From contig JACKJP010000017.1 of NCBI GenBank assembly GCA_020637895.1, positions 1-64,000 of the forward strand: a stretch of DNA of 64,000 bases, read 5' to 3'. The notes beneath the pieces were generated by a model. It was not told the origin of the DNA, made no database searches, and worked only from the letters and a program-made list of their open reading frames with translations. The translations under genes were made by a program, and so were the position numbers. How positions within the stretch are numbered: position 1 is the stretch's first letter; each line of letters begins with the position of its first letter. This document shows positions 19,489 to 28,060 of the stretch, one piece after another. Source of the stretch: Rhodobiaceae bacterium. GTDB taxonomy: Bacteria; Pseudomonadota; Alphaproteobacteria; Rhizobiales; Tepidamorphaceae.

Positions 19489-20303
19489 CCGGAGGAGAGG
19501 AAAAGGCAGATGACGCCGGCCACGTGATCGTATCGGTTGAAGGGCCGATCCTGACGGTCCGGCTCAACCGGCCCGAAAAGCTCAATGCGTTGACGCTCGG
19601 CATGCATCAGGGACTGCAGGCAGCCCTGGACCGCTTCGCGGAGGATCCAGCGCTCAGGATTGCCATCCTGACGGCGACTGGTCGTGCCTTCTGCGCAGGT
19701 TCTGACGTCAAGGATGCAGCGGTGCGGCGCGCGCGGGGAGAGCGCGCGCTCGTCCTGCCGCGGTCCGGATATGGCGGCATCGTCGAGCGGTTCGACCTGA
19801 ACAAGCCGGTTATCGCCGCAGTCAATGGCGATGCCCTTGGCGGCGGTTTTGAACTGGCGTTGGCCTGCGATCTTATCGTTGCAGTGGAGGGTGCCGGCTT
19901 TTCCCTGCCGGAGGCGAAGCTGGGCCTGGTTGCCATAGGCGGCGGGCCGCATCGGCTGGTTCGGGCCATCGGTGCCAAGCGGACGATGGACATTGCGCTG
20001 ACCGGTCGCCGGGTCGATGCCATCGAGGGACTGGCGCTCGGTTTCGTAAATCGCGTCGTGCTTGCAAATGAACTGTCGGCTACCTGTCGCGAGATCGCCG
20101 AGGTCCTCCTGCAGTGCGGCCCGAAGGCGCTGGCAGCTGCGAAGCAACTGGTCGACACCACGCTTTCGTTCTCGTCGTTACAGGAAGCCATTGCCGGACA
20201 GGAACGCCTTACCGCCATGCAGGTATGGCGTGATAGCGACGAGGGCAGCGAAGGAATCAATGCGTTCGCCCAAAAGTCCCCGCCGCGATGGACGACCGGA
20301 TGA
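19485..20303 (+). CDS. Enoyl-CoA hydratase/isomerase family protein
   Basis: A 272-residue crotonase. Oxyanion loop AAVNGDALGGGFELALACD and Glu143 in FSLPEAKLG are present; the distal position is Asp in TMDIALTG. Sequence and order suggest it arose by duplication of, or works in sequence with, the preceding crotonase. ATG at 19485 forms an ATGA overlap with the previous stop. Its own 3' end overlaps the CoA-transferase start, so translation of the three genes is probably coupled. Confidence 0.9.
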   Translation: MTGGEEKADDAGHVIVSVEGPILTVRLNRPEKLNALTLGMHQGLQAALDRFAEDPALRIAILTATGRAFCAGSDVKDAAVRRARGERALVLPRSGYGGIVERFDLNKPVIAAVNGDALGGGFELALACDLIVAVEGAGFSLPEAKLGLVAIGGGPHRLVRAIGAKRTMDIALTGRRVDAIEGLALGFVNRVVLANELSATCREIAEVLLQCGPKALAAAKQLVDTTLSFSSLQEAIAGQERLTAMQVWRDSDEGSEGINAFAQKSPPRWTTG

Positions 20304-22492
20304 CGCAGCTGCCATTCCACGATCTTCGGGTGATCGATTGCGCAACCGGTCTTGCCGGATCGGTTGCGGCGATGATGCTGGGACAAATGGGTGCGGAGGT
20401 TGTGAAGATTGAGCCGCGCGGCGGTGATCCGGCACGTGGCTCGGCTGGTTTCGCGACATGGAACCAGGGCAAACGCAGCATTGGACTCGATATCGCGAAG
20501 GATCGCGCCGAACTCTCGCAATTGCTCACAGGAGCGGATGCCCTCGTTTACGAACCGGGTTTCCCGCAAGGTCTGCTGGAGAATGCGCCGCACCTCATAA
20601 CCAGCTGCGTTCGCCCGGTTCCCGAGGGCTTCGATTGCGAGCACGAACTGCCCTCCGACGACTTCGTCGTAATGGCCGCCGTCGGATTGCTAGACGAGCA
20701 GCCAGCTACCAATCGCGATGGTCCCGCCTTCATCCACTTGCCTTTCGGCAGCTATTGCGCCGCGTGGCTTGCCGCGATCGGTATCGCTGCACGCTTGGTG
20801 TCACGACAGCGTGGCGGCATGCCCGGGATGGTGGATACCAGCATACTGCAAGGAGCACTGGTCCCTTCGATGATGCTCTGGCGTGTGGCCCAGCGGCCCA
20901 CCGATGGGCTCGAAGGCCGCATCGACAAGCGCGTCCTTCCGTCGATTTTCGAATGTGCCGACGGCGTATGGATCCATATCATGAAAAACGCGGACCATAC
21001 GCCGCTGATGAAGCGACTGCTCGACGAGATGGGACCGAAGGTTGTCGCTGCCGAGAACGCAAAGTGGCTGGCGCACTTTCGATATCACAACTGGGGCGCA
21101 AACGCGCGCGCCTTCAAGAGCAGGCCGAGCGCGGAATGGCTTGCCGATTTGTGGGCTTCGGACATTCCGGCGCAACCTGCACTCCCCATGGGCGAACTCT
21201 ATTGCGACGCCCAGGCGCAAGCCAATCGCTACGTTATGCACGTCGATGACCCGGACATCGGGCGCGTCCGCCTGCCCGGCACCCCTGTGACCATCGAGCC
21301 GCCTGCCCGCGCCGGGGTGGCGGTTGCAAAATTTAACGCAGACCGCGACGACTGTCTGGCAGGCCGGCAGCCTCTCGCCTTCCCGATGCCTACCAGGCCA
21401 TCCGATGCCTTGCCCCTCGAAGGGATCCGGATTGTGGACTTCGGCAACTATCTGGCGGGGCCGCTTTCCGTCATGCTGTTGGCCGATCTGGGGGCGGATG
21501 TCGTCAAGGTCGAGCCGCCCGGCGGCGACCCGATGCGCGCAAACGAGTCGGCATTCCTGGGATGCCAACGCGGAAAGCGGTCCATCGAACTCGACCTGCG
21601 GGATCAGCGTTCGCGACCGGTGGTTCGGGCGCTGATTGAGCAGGCCGATATCGTGCATCACAACATCCGATTGCCCACTGCGGAGAAGCTGGGCCTCGGC
21701 TACGAGGAACTGCGGGCCATCAACCCACGCATCGTGTTTGGCCATGTCAGCGCCTACGGCCCGGTCGGTGACCGTCGCTTTTGGCCAGGTTATGACCAGC
21801 TGTTCCAGGCCTCGACCGGATGGGAACTCGCGCACGCCGGATCGGGCAATCGTCCTGCGTGGCTCCGTTTCGGAATGATGGATCACTTGTGCGCCGCTTC
21901 GCTCGCCTTCGGCCTGCTGGCGGCACTCTATCGCCGGGAACGGACCGGGGAGGGCAGCGAAGTGGCGGCCTCTCTGCTTGGCGCAAGCATCCTTACTATG
22001 TCGGAAGTCGCAATGCGTTCCGACGGCGATCTGACCGTCCGGTTCGGCGACCTTGATAGTGAACAGACGGGTGCGTCTCCTGGCCGCCGGTTGACCCGAT
22101 GCAGCGATGGATGGATCGCCTTTGCCGGGCCGGACGATACCGCTCCCGATCGGTCTGTGACCGCCGCTCTGCCTTGCGAGGCGGTTATCGAATGTCTGCG
22201 CGAGAGAGGGTTCGCGGCTGTGAGAGTACCGCAAGGAGCGGGCAGGACATTCTTGACCGATCCGGCGAATGAGGCGCTTGGGCTGGTCACGCGGTACAAT
22301 CACCCGATCTATGGTGAACTTCGCCATCCCGGAGCGTTCTGGAACATGGGGCCGGTGCGCGTCGGCTCCCGCCGCGCTCCTCCGATGCTCGACCAGCACC
22401 GGGGAGAGATTTTGGCCGAACTCGGCATTGGTGATCCGCGTGCAGGATCGGTTGCGCCGGGCACTGGCTTCGACGCGAGGGCATCCGCATGA
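20288..22492 (+). CDS. Class III CoA-transferase, tandem two-domain fusion (CaiB/BaiF family)
   Basis: A 734-residue protein made of two family III CoA-transferase domains (about residues 8-365 and 376-730). Each starts with the family pattern LRVIDCATGLAGS... / IRIVDFGNYLAGPL..., followed by GAEVVKIEPRGGDPAR / GADVVKVEPPGGDPMR. The nucleophilic Asp is present in the first half (Asp183 in GMVDTSIL), but the equivalent position of the second half is Ala560 (EVAASLLG). One active half and one structural half are therefore likely. It would move CoA between an acyl-CoA donor and a pathway acid. The start may instead be the ATG at 20300, which gives the ATGA overlap usual in this operon. Confidence 0.92.
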   Translation: MDDRMTQLPFHDLRVIDCATGLAGSVAAMMLGQMGAEVVKIEPRGGDPARGSAGFATWNQGKRSIGLDIAKDRAELSQLLTGADALVYEPGFPQGLLENAPHLITSCVRPVPEGFDCEHELPSDDFVVMAAVGLLDEQPATNRDGPAFIHLPFGSYCAAWLAAIGIAARLVSRQRGGMPGMVDTSILQGALVPSMMLWRVAQRPTDGLEGRIDKRVLPSIFECADGVWIHIMKNADHTPLMKRLLDEMGPKVVAAENAKWLAHFRYHNWGANARAFKSRPSAEWLADLWASDIPAQPALPMGELYCDAQAQANRYVMHVDDPDIGRVRLPGTPVTIEPPARAGVAVAKFNADRDDCLAGRQPLAFPMPTRPSDALPLEGIRIVDFGNYLAGPLSVMLLADLGADVVKVEPPGGDPMRANESAFLGCQRGKRSIELDLRDQRSRPVVRALIEQADIVHHNIRLPTAEKLGLGYEELRAINPRIVFGHVSAYGPVGDRRFWPGYDQLFQASTGWELAHAGSGNRPAWLRFGMMDHLCAASLAFGLLAALYRRERTGEGSEVAASLLGASILTMSEVAMRSDGDLTVRFGDLDSEQTGASPGRRLTRCSDGWIAFAGPDDTAPDRSVTAALPCEAVIECLRERGFAAVRVPQGAGRTFLTDPANEALGLVTRYNHPIYGELRHPGAFWNMGPVRVGSRRAPPMLDQHRGEILAELGIGDPRAGSVAPGTGFDARASA

Positions 22493-23283
22493 GACTCGAA
22501 GGTAAGAGCGCGCTTGTAACCGGCGCGTCGCGCGGCCTGGGGTTTGCCATCGCGCAGTGCTTCGCGGCCCAAGGCGCGACGGTCACCATGCTTGCCCGTG
22601 GTGCGGATGAGTTAGAAAAGGCAGCGGCCGGGATCGGTGAGCGTGCTTTCGCACTTGCATGCGACATCGGCGATCCGCACGCCGTGCGCCGGGTTTTCAG
22701 ACAGATCGAGGCGCGATCCGGCGGACTCGACATCCTGGTCAACAATGCAGCTTTGGCCACACCCAACCCGATTGCGGACGCGCGGGATAGCGATGTCCAG
22801 ATGGAGGTCGCGGTCAATGTCCTCGGACCGCTCTACTGTTCCCGCGAAGCGATCCCCCTGATGCGCGCGCGTGGTGGTGGCGATATCGTCAACATCAGCT
22901 CGGAATCGGTTCACAACCCGTATCCTCATCTTGGCGTCTATGCAGCGACCAAGTCGGCGCTGGAGACATTATCTGCAGTACTGCGACAGGAACTCGCTGA
23001 CGAACATATCCGGGTCACGACTTATCGTTCGGGCAACGTGCGGGGTACCTTCAGCCGCAGCTGGTCCGACGAGGCGCGCACCCGGGCCCGAACTGCGGCT
23101 CGCGACGCCGGCTTCTATAACCAGTCCGGCGCCCAAATCGAACCGGACATCGCCGCCGAAGCGATCCTCAACGTGGTGACCCTGCCACGCGAAGCGCAGA
23201 TCGACTTGATCGAGCTGCGCGGCGTCCAGCCGACCAGTGAGACCATTGCGGCGCGCATGGCAGCGGACCCTTCAAGGGTCTGA
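22489..23283 (+). CDS. Short-chain dehydrogenase/reductase
   Basis: A 264-residue SDR with the cofactor motif TGASRGLG (residues 12-19), NNAA after strand 4, catalytic Ser in NISSES and Tyr/Lys in YAATK. The segment after Arg at the end of beta-2 (LARG) suggests NADP(H) preference. It would oxidise a hydroxyacyl-CoA or reduce a ketone. ATGA overlap with the CoA-transferase. The C-terminal tail IELRGVQPTSET replaces the usual TGxxxxVDGG ending, a form seen in FabG-unlike SDRs (YdfG-like). Confidence 0.9.
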   Translation: MRLEGKSALVTGASRGLGFAIAQCFAAQGATVTMLARGADELEKAAAGIGERAFALACDIGDPHAVRRVFRQIEARSGGLDILVNNAALATPNPIADARDSDVQMEVAVNVLGPLYCSREAIPLMRARGGGDIVNISSESVHNPYPHLGVYAATKSALETLSAVLRQELADEHIRVTTYRSGNVRGTFSRSWSDEARTRARTAARDAGFYNQSGAQIEPDIAAEAILNVVTLPREAQIDLIELRGVQPTSETIAARMAADPSRV

Positions 23284-23323
23284 CCGACATTGCCCGATCG
23301 GGTCACTATGCAAAGGAAATTAG

Positions 23324-24784
23324 ATGAACCTGAAATTGCAGACCAAACTCTTCATCGGAGGCGAATTCGTCGACGGCGGCGCGGGTACCGACGAGATCGT
23401 CAACCCCGCCACGGAAGAAATCATTGACCTGGCGCCAGTTGGCTCGCTCGATGATGCTGAAGCGGCAGTTAGCGCCGCGCACGATGCTTTTTCCAATGGT
23501 CCTTGGCCGCGCATGAGCCGGCATGAACGCATTGCGGAAATGAAAAAGTTCTATGCCGCGTTAGAGAAGCGCAAGGATGAAATCATTCCGTTGCTCATCG
23601 CCGAAGCCGGTGCGACGGTTGCGCTTGCCAACGGTGCGCAATGGGCCACCGGAATGAAGCACTTCCGTTATTACCTCGAACGCGCGGCAGAAGACTTCAC
23701 TAAGATGAGCCGGCCGGAAGTGACCGGAAAAATCCTGGGAACAAGCATCGTGCGATACGATCCGGTCGGTGTCGTCAGCGTGATCACGCCCTACAACTAT
23801 CCATTTATGATTAACCTCGTGAAATCTGTGCCGGCTCTGCTGATGGGTAATACGGTGGTGCTCAAGCCTTCGCCCTACACGCCATTCGCTGCGACGCTGT
23901 TTGGCGATGTCGCGAAGGAGGCGGGCCTGCCGAGAGGCGTCTTCAATGTCATTACCGGCGGATTGGAAGTCAGTCAGTTCATAACCACGGATAAACGCAT
24001 TCGCCTTGTGACTTTCACGGGTTCGGACGCCGTGGGAGCTGCGATCATGGCGCAGGCCGCCCCGACCCTGAAACGGCTGGTAATGGAATTGGGCGGAAAA
24101 TCGGCGATGATCGTTAGGCCGGACGCGGATCTCAACATGGCCGTCAACACGGGCTTGAGGGGTTTTACGTCGCATGCCGGGCAGGGATGCGCCCTGAACA
24201 CCCGGCACGTCGTGCACAATTCGATCCGAGGGGAATATGTTGCGAAACTGAAGGAGATGGCGAGCAAGGTTGTTATAGGCGACCCGGCGGCTTCCGACAC
24301 GGTGATGGGGCCGTTAATTCGCGACACTGCACGCGAGAGAGCCGAAGAATACACCTGTATCGGCCTCGATTCCGGCGCAAAGCTTGTCACGGGCGGTAGG
24401 CGTCCAGAGAATCTTGGCAGAGGGTATTTCTTCGAACCCACTCTGTTCGACAATGTCGACAATGCATCCAGGCTGGCGCAGGAGGAAATCTTCGGCCCAA
24501 TTGCATGCGTGATTGGCTACGATACCGACGAGGAAGCGGTCCGTATCGCCAACGACAGCGAATTTGGCCTGGCCTGCTACGTCCTGTCTGCGGATGTGGG
24601 CAAGGCCTATGAGATGGCTCAGCAGATCGACACCGGGCGCTGCGCGATTAACGGCGGCGGGGGCACCCAGCTTTCCGACGAACCGTTCGGGGGTAATCGG
24701 CGTTCGGGATTTGGACGCGAGAACGGTGTCGAGGGTCTGCTCGAGTTCACCAACGCCAATGCGATATCGTTCCACGCGGCATGA
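23324..24784 (+). CDS. Aldehyde dehydrogenase
   Basis: A 486-residue NAD(P)-dependent aldehyde dehydrogenase. Catalytic Glu255 in VMELGGKSA and nucleophile Cys289 in AGQGCALN; the oxyanion/nucleotide elements ITPYNYPF, FTGSDAVG and EEIFGPI are intact. It would oxidise an aldehyde to the acid that the upstream CoA-transferase could activate. It is 40 nt after the SDR with its own AAAGGAAATTAG leader, and its stop overlaps the APH gene start (ATGA). It is one of three ALDHs in the window; the others are at 47580 and 53660. Confidence 0.93.
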   Translation: MNLKLQTKLFIGGEFVDGGAGTDEIVNPATEEIIDLAPVGSLDDAEAAVSAAHDAFSNGPWPRMSRHERIAEMKKFYAALEKRKDEIIPLLIAEAGATVALANGAQWATGMKHFRYYLERAAEDFTKMSRPEVTGKILGTSIVRYDPVGVVSVITPYNYPFMINLVKSVPALLMGNTVVLKPSPYTPFAATLFGDVAKEAGLPRGVFNVITGGLEVSQFITTDKRIRLVTFTGSDAVGAAIMAQAAPTLKRLVMELGGKSAMIVRPDADLNMAVNTGLRGFTSHAGQGCALNTRHVVHNSIRGEYVAKLKEMASKVVIGDPAASDTVMGPLIRDTARERAEEYTCIGLDSGAKLVTGGRRPENLGRGYFFEPTLFDNVDNASRLAQEEIFGPIACVIGYDTDEEAVRIANDSEFGLACYVLSADVGKAYEMAQQIDTGRCAINGGGGTQLSDEPFGGNRRSGFGRENGVEGLLEFTNANAISFHAA

Positions 24785-25833
24785 GCGAGGCAGCGTGCGG
24801 TGGCGGGATCAAGCGGATCGGCGATGACGCGCTGGTGGCCAATCCTGGTCCGTTGGTCCCCTGGTTCGATGAACAACTCGGTGGGCCTTCGCTTCCGCTC
24901 ACATTGGAGAAAGTGGCAGGCGGATCGAGCAATAGTTTGCTGAAAGTGACCCGTGGGGGGCAGAGCTTTGCACTGCGGCGACCGCCGGCTGTCTCCAATG
25001 ACAGGACCTCGCACAATATCGCGCGCGAACTGCGCCTGGCACGCGCTTTGAGGCATACTGAGGTACCGCACCCGCGTTTGGTCGAAGGAACGACCGAACC
25101 GGACTGGATCGGCGGGCCGTTCCTGGTTCTCTATTGGATCGACGGATTTACTCCTCGCGACCCTATGCCTGGTCTGTTCGCGACCGACCCCGATAGTCGC
25201 CGCGCGCTTGGCGACGCGGTGATCGATGCACTGGCAAAAGTGGCGGGAGTCGATTGGCGAGGCCTTGGTCTCGACGATTTCGGCGAACCGGACGGATTCC
25301 TCGACCGCCAAGTCGATCGCTGGGTCGCGCAATTCGAGCGGACAAAAGTGCGGGATCTTGCGGACATGGACGCAATCGCCGCCTGGCTACGCTCTCATCG
25401 GCCGGCAAGCTCACGGCCCGGCCTGATGCATGGCGACTACAGTTTCGCCAACGTGATGATTGCACATGATTTGCCTGCGCGTGTCGCGGCGGTGATCGAT
25501 TGGGAACTGGCGACGATCGGCGATCCGCTGCTGGATTTGGGCCATCTGCTTTCGAGCTGGGAGGACGCGACGAGCGGCCCTACCTGGGCGCACTACATCG
25601 ACTGGTCGGAGATGCGCAGCCGCTCCGAAGCCGCCGAACGGTATGCCAGCGCGAGTGGCCGATCGGTAGACGACCTTCCGTTCTATATTGTCCTGGCACT
25701 GTTCCGGCTTGCCGTGCTTCTTGAGGGCAGCTTTGCACGCCATGTACGCGGACAGTCTGACAATCCTCGGCACGCCGCGTTCAAAACTCGCGTCCCCGAC
25801 ATATTGCGTCAGGCCATAAGAAGCCTGGACTAA
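24781..25833 (+). CDS. APH-fold phosphotransferase, LvaA / ACAD10-11 kinase type
   Basis: A 350-residue aminoglycoside-phosphotransferase-fold kinase. LEKVAGGSSNSLLKVTRGGQSFALRRPP is the nucleotide loop region, the catalytic loop is MHGDYSFANVMI (His217-Gly-Asp219) and the metal-binding Asp240 is in VIDWELATIGDPLLDLGHLL. Proteins of this subgroup are encoded next to, or fused with, acyl-CoA dehydrogenases. In levulinate catabolism LvaA phosphorylates the 4-hydroxyl of 4-hydroxyvaleryl-CoA, and human ACAD10/11 carry the same domain. The next gene here is an ACAD and the one after is an SDR, the same A-C-D combination. I infer a 4-hydroxyacyl-CoA kinase; antibiotic resistance is unlikely. Confidence 0.85.
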   Translation: MSEAACGGGIKRIGDDALVANPGPLVPWFDEQLGGPSLPLTLEKVAGGSSNSLLKVTRGGQSFALRRPPAVSNDRTSHNIARELRLARALRHTEVPHPRLVEGTTEPDWIGGPFLVLYWIDGFTPRDPMPGLFATDPDSRRALGDAVIDALAKVAGVDWRGLGLDDFGEPDGFLDRQVDRWVAQFERTKVRDLADMDAIAAWLRSHRPASSRPGLMHGDYSFANVMIAHDLPARVAAVIDWELATIGDPLLDLGHLLSSWEDATSGPTWAHYIDWSEMRSRSEAAERYASASGRSVDDLPFYIVLALFRLAVLLEGSFARHVRGQSDNPRHAAFKTRVPDILRQAIRSLD

Positions 25834-25881
25834 TCATATTTTCTATTCCGACAGCGCCAATGGCCACAGGAGAGGCGACAT

Positions 25882-27186
25882 ATGTGGGATTTTTCTACCG
25901 AACCCGAATTCCAGGCGAAACTCGACTGGATGAAGCGGTTCATACGCGAAGAGGTTGAGCCACTCGATCTCGTTTTCGACCAGCCCGGCCACCACCACAA
26001 CGTGACCGACCAGCGCGCTATGGCTGCGGTCCGCCCTTTGCAGGCAGAGGTCAGGCGACAAGGCCTGTGGGCATGTCACCTAAAGCCAGAGCTGGGGGGG
26101 CAGGGCTATGGCCAGGTCAGGCTTGCGTTGATGAACGAGATCCTTGGCGGAACGAACTGGGGGCCTCGTGTTTTCGGTTGCCAGGCACCCGACAGCGGCA
26201 ACGCGGAAATCATTGCCCACTTTGGAACCGAGGTGCAAAAACAGATGTATCTCCAGCCGCTTCTACAGGGCGACATCACCTCCTGTTATTCCATGACCGA
26301 GCCGCAGGGAGGTTCCGATCCCCGTGTATTCCAGACTGCCGCCGCAAGGGACGGAGACCATTGGGTTATCAATGGCTACAAGTGGTTTTCGTCACAGGCG
26401 CGCTGGGCATCGTTCCTGATAGTCATGGCTGTGACCGACCCTGAAGCTTCGGCTGCCGATCGATTTTCGATGTTTCTTGTCCCGCGCGAAACACCGGGGA
26501 TCAATATTATCCGTAACTCTGGCCTCATCGGCGAAGACGAGGAAGAGGGGGCGCATGCCTTTCTCCATTACGACAACGTTCGCGTCCCTGCGGACGCGCT
26601 TCTGGGCAGGGAAGGGAAGGCCTTCGAAGTGGCGCAGGTTCGACTTGGCGGCGGGAGAATTCACCATGCTATGCGAACGCTGGGTGCGGCGACCAAGGCC
26701 TATGAGATGATGAGGGAACGCGCTGTCAGTCGCTTCACTCAAGGCAGTTCGCTGGCGCGCAAACAGAGCACGCTGCAAGCAATTGCCGACAGCTATGTCG
26801 AACTTATGCAGTTCCGCTTGCTGGTACTGCACGCGGCTTGGACGATCGACCAGGGCGATAGCGAGACGGGCCGGATCGGCATCGCTTCGGCCAAGATTAT
26901 GAGCCCACGGATACTTAAGGACATCGTCGGGCGAGCGATCCAGCTCCATGGTTCGCTCGGTGTGTCGAACGAATTGCCCTTGGGTCAATACTGGATCAAG
27001 GCTGCTGCACAGGGTTTGGTCGACGGGCCGACCGAATCCCACCAGATCAACCTCGCCAAGAGGCTCCTCAGGAACGCGCAACCGGCGGAAGGAATGTTTC
27101 CCTCGGAACATATCCCGTCGCGCAAGGCCGCCGCACGCGAGAAGCTGTCGAAATACCTCAATATGTCCGAGGAGGAGCTGGCATGA
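25882..27186 (+). CDS. Acyl-CoA dehydrogenase of the LvaC / ACAD11 type
   Basis: A 434-residue ACAD, longer than the others here. SYSMTEPQGGSDPRVFQT is the flavin loop, NGYKWFSSQARW the substrate-domain motif, and QLHGSLGVSNELPLGQYWIKAAAQGLVDGPTESHQ the active-site end. The GPTESH ending in place of GTSQIQ, and the long C-terminal tail (to MSEEELA), match the ACADs that accompany APH-type kinases. In LvaC/ACAD11 the flavoenzyme takes the 4-phosphoacyl-CoA and moves oxygen from C4 to C3. GGAGAGGCGACAT precedes the ATG. The stop overlaps the SDR start. The reaction is inferred from the pairing. Confidence 0.9.
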   Translation: MWDFSTEPEFQAKLDWMKRFIREEVEPLDLVFDQPGHHHNVTDQRAMAAVRPLQAEVRRQGLWACHLKPELGGQGYGQVRLALMNEILGGTNWGPRVFGCQAPDSGNAEIIAHFGTEVQKQMYLQPLLQGDITSCYSMTEPQGGSDPRVFQTAAARDGDHWVINGYKWFSSQARWASFLIVMAVTDPEASAADRFSMFLVPRETPGINIIRNSGLIGEDEEEGAHAFLHYDNVRVPADALLGREGKAFEVAQVRLGGGRIHHAMRTLGAATKAYEMMRERAVSRFTQGSSLARKQSTLQAIADSYVELMQFRLLVLHAAWTIDQGDSETGRIGIASAKIMSPRILKDIVGRAIQLHGSLGVSNELPLGQYWIKAAAQGLVDGPTESHQINLAKRLLRNAQPAEGMFPSEHIPSRKAAAREKLSKYLNMSEEELA

Positions 27187-27995
27187 GCGCGGTGATCGAT
27201 ACGGGCAGTAACGCTTTTCGCCAGTTGGACCACGACGAACTTCCGGGCCCTGCTCAACTGTTCGACATGAGCGGCAAGGTGGTGCTGGTCACAGGTGGCA
27301 GTCGCGGCATGGGCCGGGCCATGAGCCTCGCTTTTGCCGAGGCTGGAGCCGATGTGATAATCGCGAGCCGCAAGATCGAGGCCTGCGAGGAAGTTGCCGC
27401 GATTGTCCGGGCAAAGGGGCGGCGTGCGCTCGCAGTCTCCTCCCATGTCGGCAAATGGGAGGAGATAGAGCGGCTGGTCGAGGTCGCATATGAGCACTTC
27501 GGCAGGATCGATGTGCTGGTCAACAACGCGGGGATGTCGCCAGCATCGCCTTCATCCGCCGAGGTTCCCGAAGCATTGTTCGACAAGGTTGTCGACGTCA
27601 ACTTTAAGGGGCCGTTTCGGCTGAGCGCCCTCGTTGCACGACGCATGGCCGAACAAGGCGGCGGCAGCATCATCAACATTTCGAGTATTTCGGCCATACG
27701 TCCTCAGCCGTCGGTTTCCCCCTATGCCGGGGCGAAGGCGGCATTGAATGCGGCAAGCGTAGGTATCGCGATGGAATATGCGGCTCGCGGGGTGAGGGTG
27801 AACGTTGTCGCGCCCGGAGCATTCGCCACTGACATATCCAGGGCGTGGTCCGATCCCGAAGCCGTGCGTATGCGATCTGCATCGGAACGGGTCGCCGATT
27901 CCCGGGAAATCGTTACGGCAGCGCTCTATTTCGCCAGCGATTATTCGGGCTTCACCACTGGTGCCAATCTGCGCGTCGACGGCGGAAGATTATGA
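27183..27995 (+). CDS. Short-chain dehydrogenase/reductase
   Basis: A 270-residue SDR: TGGSRGMG cofactor loop near residues 38-45, NNAGMSP, catalytic Ser in NISSIS, YAGAK active-site pair, and GFTTGANLRVDGG at the end. The first 30 residues are an extension ahead of the Rossmann fold. The absence of an Arg directly after beta-2 leaves NAD or NADP open. It is the last gene of the plus-strand operon (ATGA overlap). Its place after kinase and ACAD corresponds to LvaD, which oxidises the 3-hydroxyacyl-CoA. A hairpin at 28018 follows. Confidence 0.91.
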   Translation: MSAVIDTGSNAFRQLDHDELPGPAQLFDMSGKVVLVTGGSRGMGRAMSLAFAEAGADVIIASRKIEACEEVAAIVRAKGRRALAVSSHVGKWEEIERLVEVAYEHFGRIDVLVNNAGMSPASPSSAEVPEALFDKVVDVNFKGPFRLSALVARRMAEQGGGSIINISSISAIRPQPSVSPYAGAKAALNAASVGIAMEYAARGVRVNVVAPGAFATDISRAWSDPEAVRMRSASERVADSREIVTAALYFASDYSGFTTGANLRVDGGRL

Positions 27996-28017
27996 GCCGG
28001 TTAAATGTTCGGGCCTA

Positions 28018-28039
28018 CTTCCCGCTTCCAAGCGGGAGG
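28018..28039. terminator. Stem-loop between converging operons
   Basis: CTTCCCGCT / AGCGGGAGG arms (9 bp, one wobble) around a TCCA loop, midway between the stop codons of the plus-strand SDR (27995) and the minus-strand crotonase (28061). There is no U-tract on either side, so intrinsic termination would be weak; a bidirectional transcript-end hairpin is the likely role. Confidence 0.5.
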
Positions 28040-28060
28040 GCAGTCGGACCTTAGCGGACC

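Noticed and set aside
20801..22399. Long open frame antisense to the fused CoA-transferase
   Set aside because: It has low-complexity His/Arg/Gln-rich content and no family motifs, while the plus strand carries an unmistakable CoA-transferase. It is a GC-driven shadow. The same applies to the antisense frames at 19143-20147 and 19607-20644.
24781..25833. Aminoglycoside resistance gene
   Set aside because: The APH fold is present, but position between ALDH and an ACAD of the kinase-associated type, and the overlapping starts, point to a catabolic kinase.
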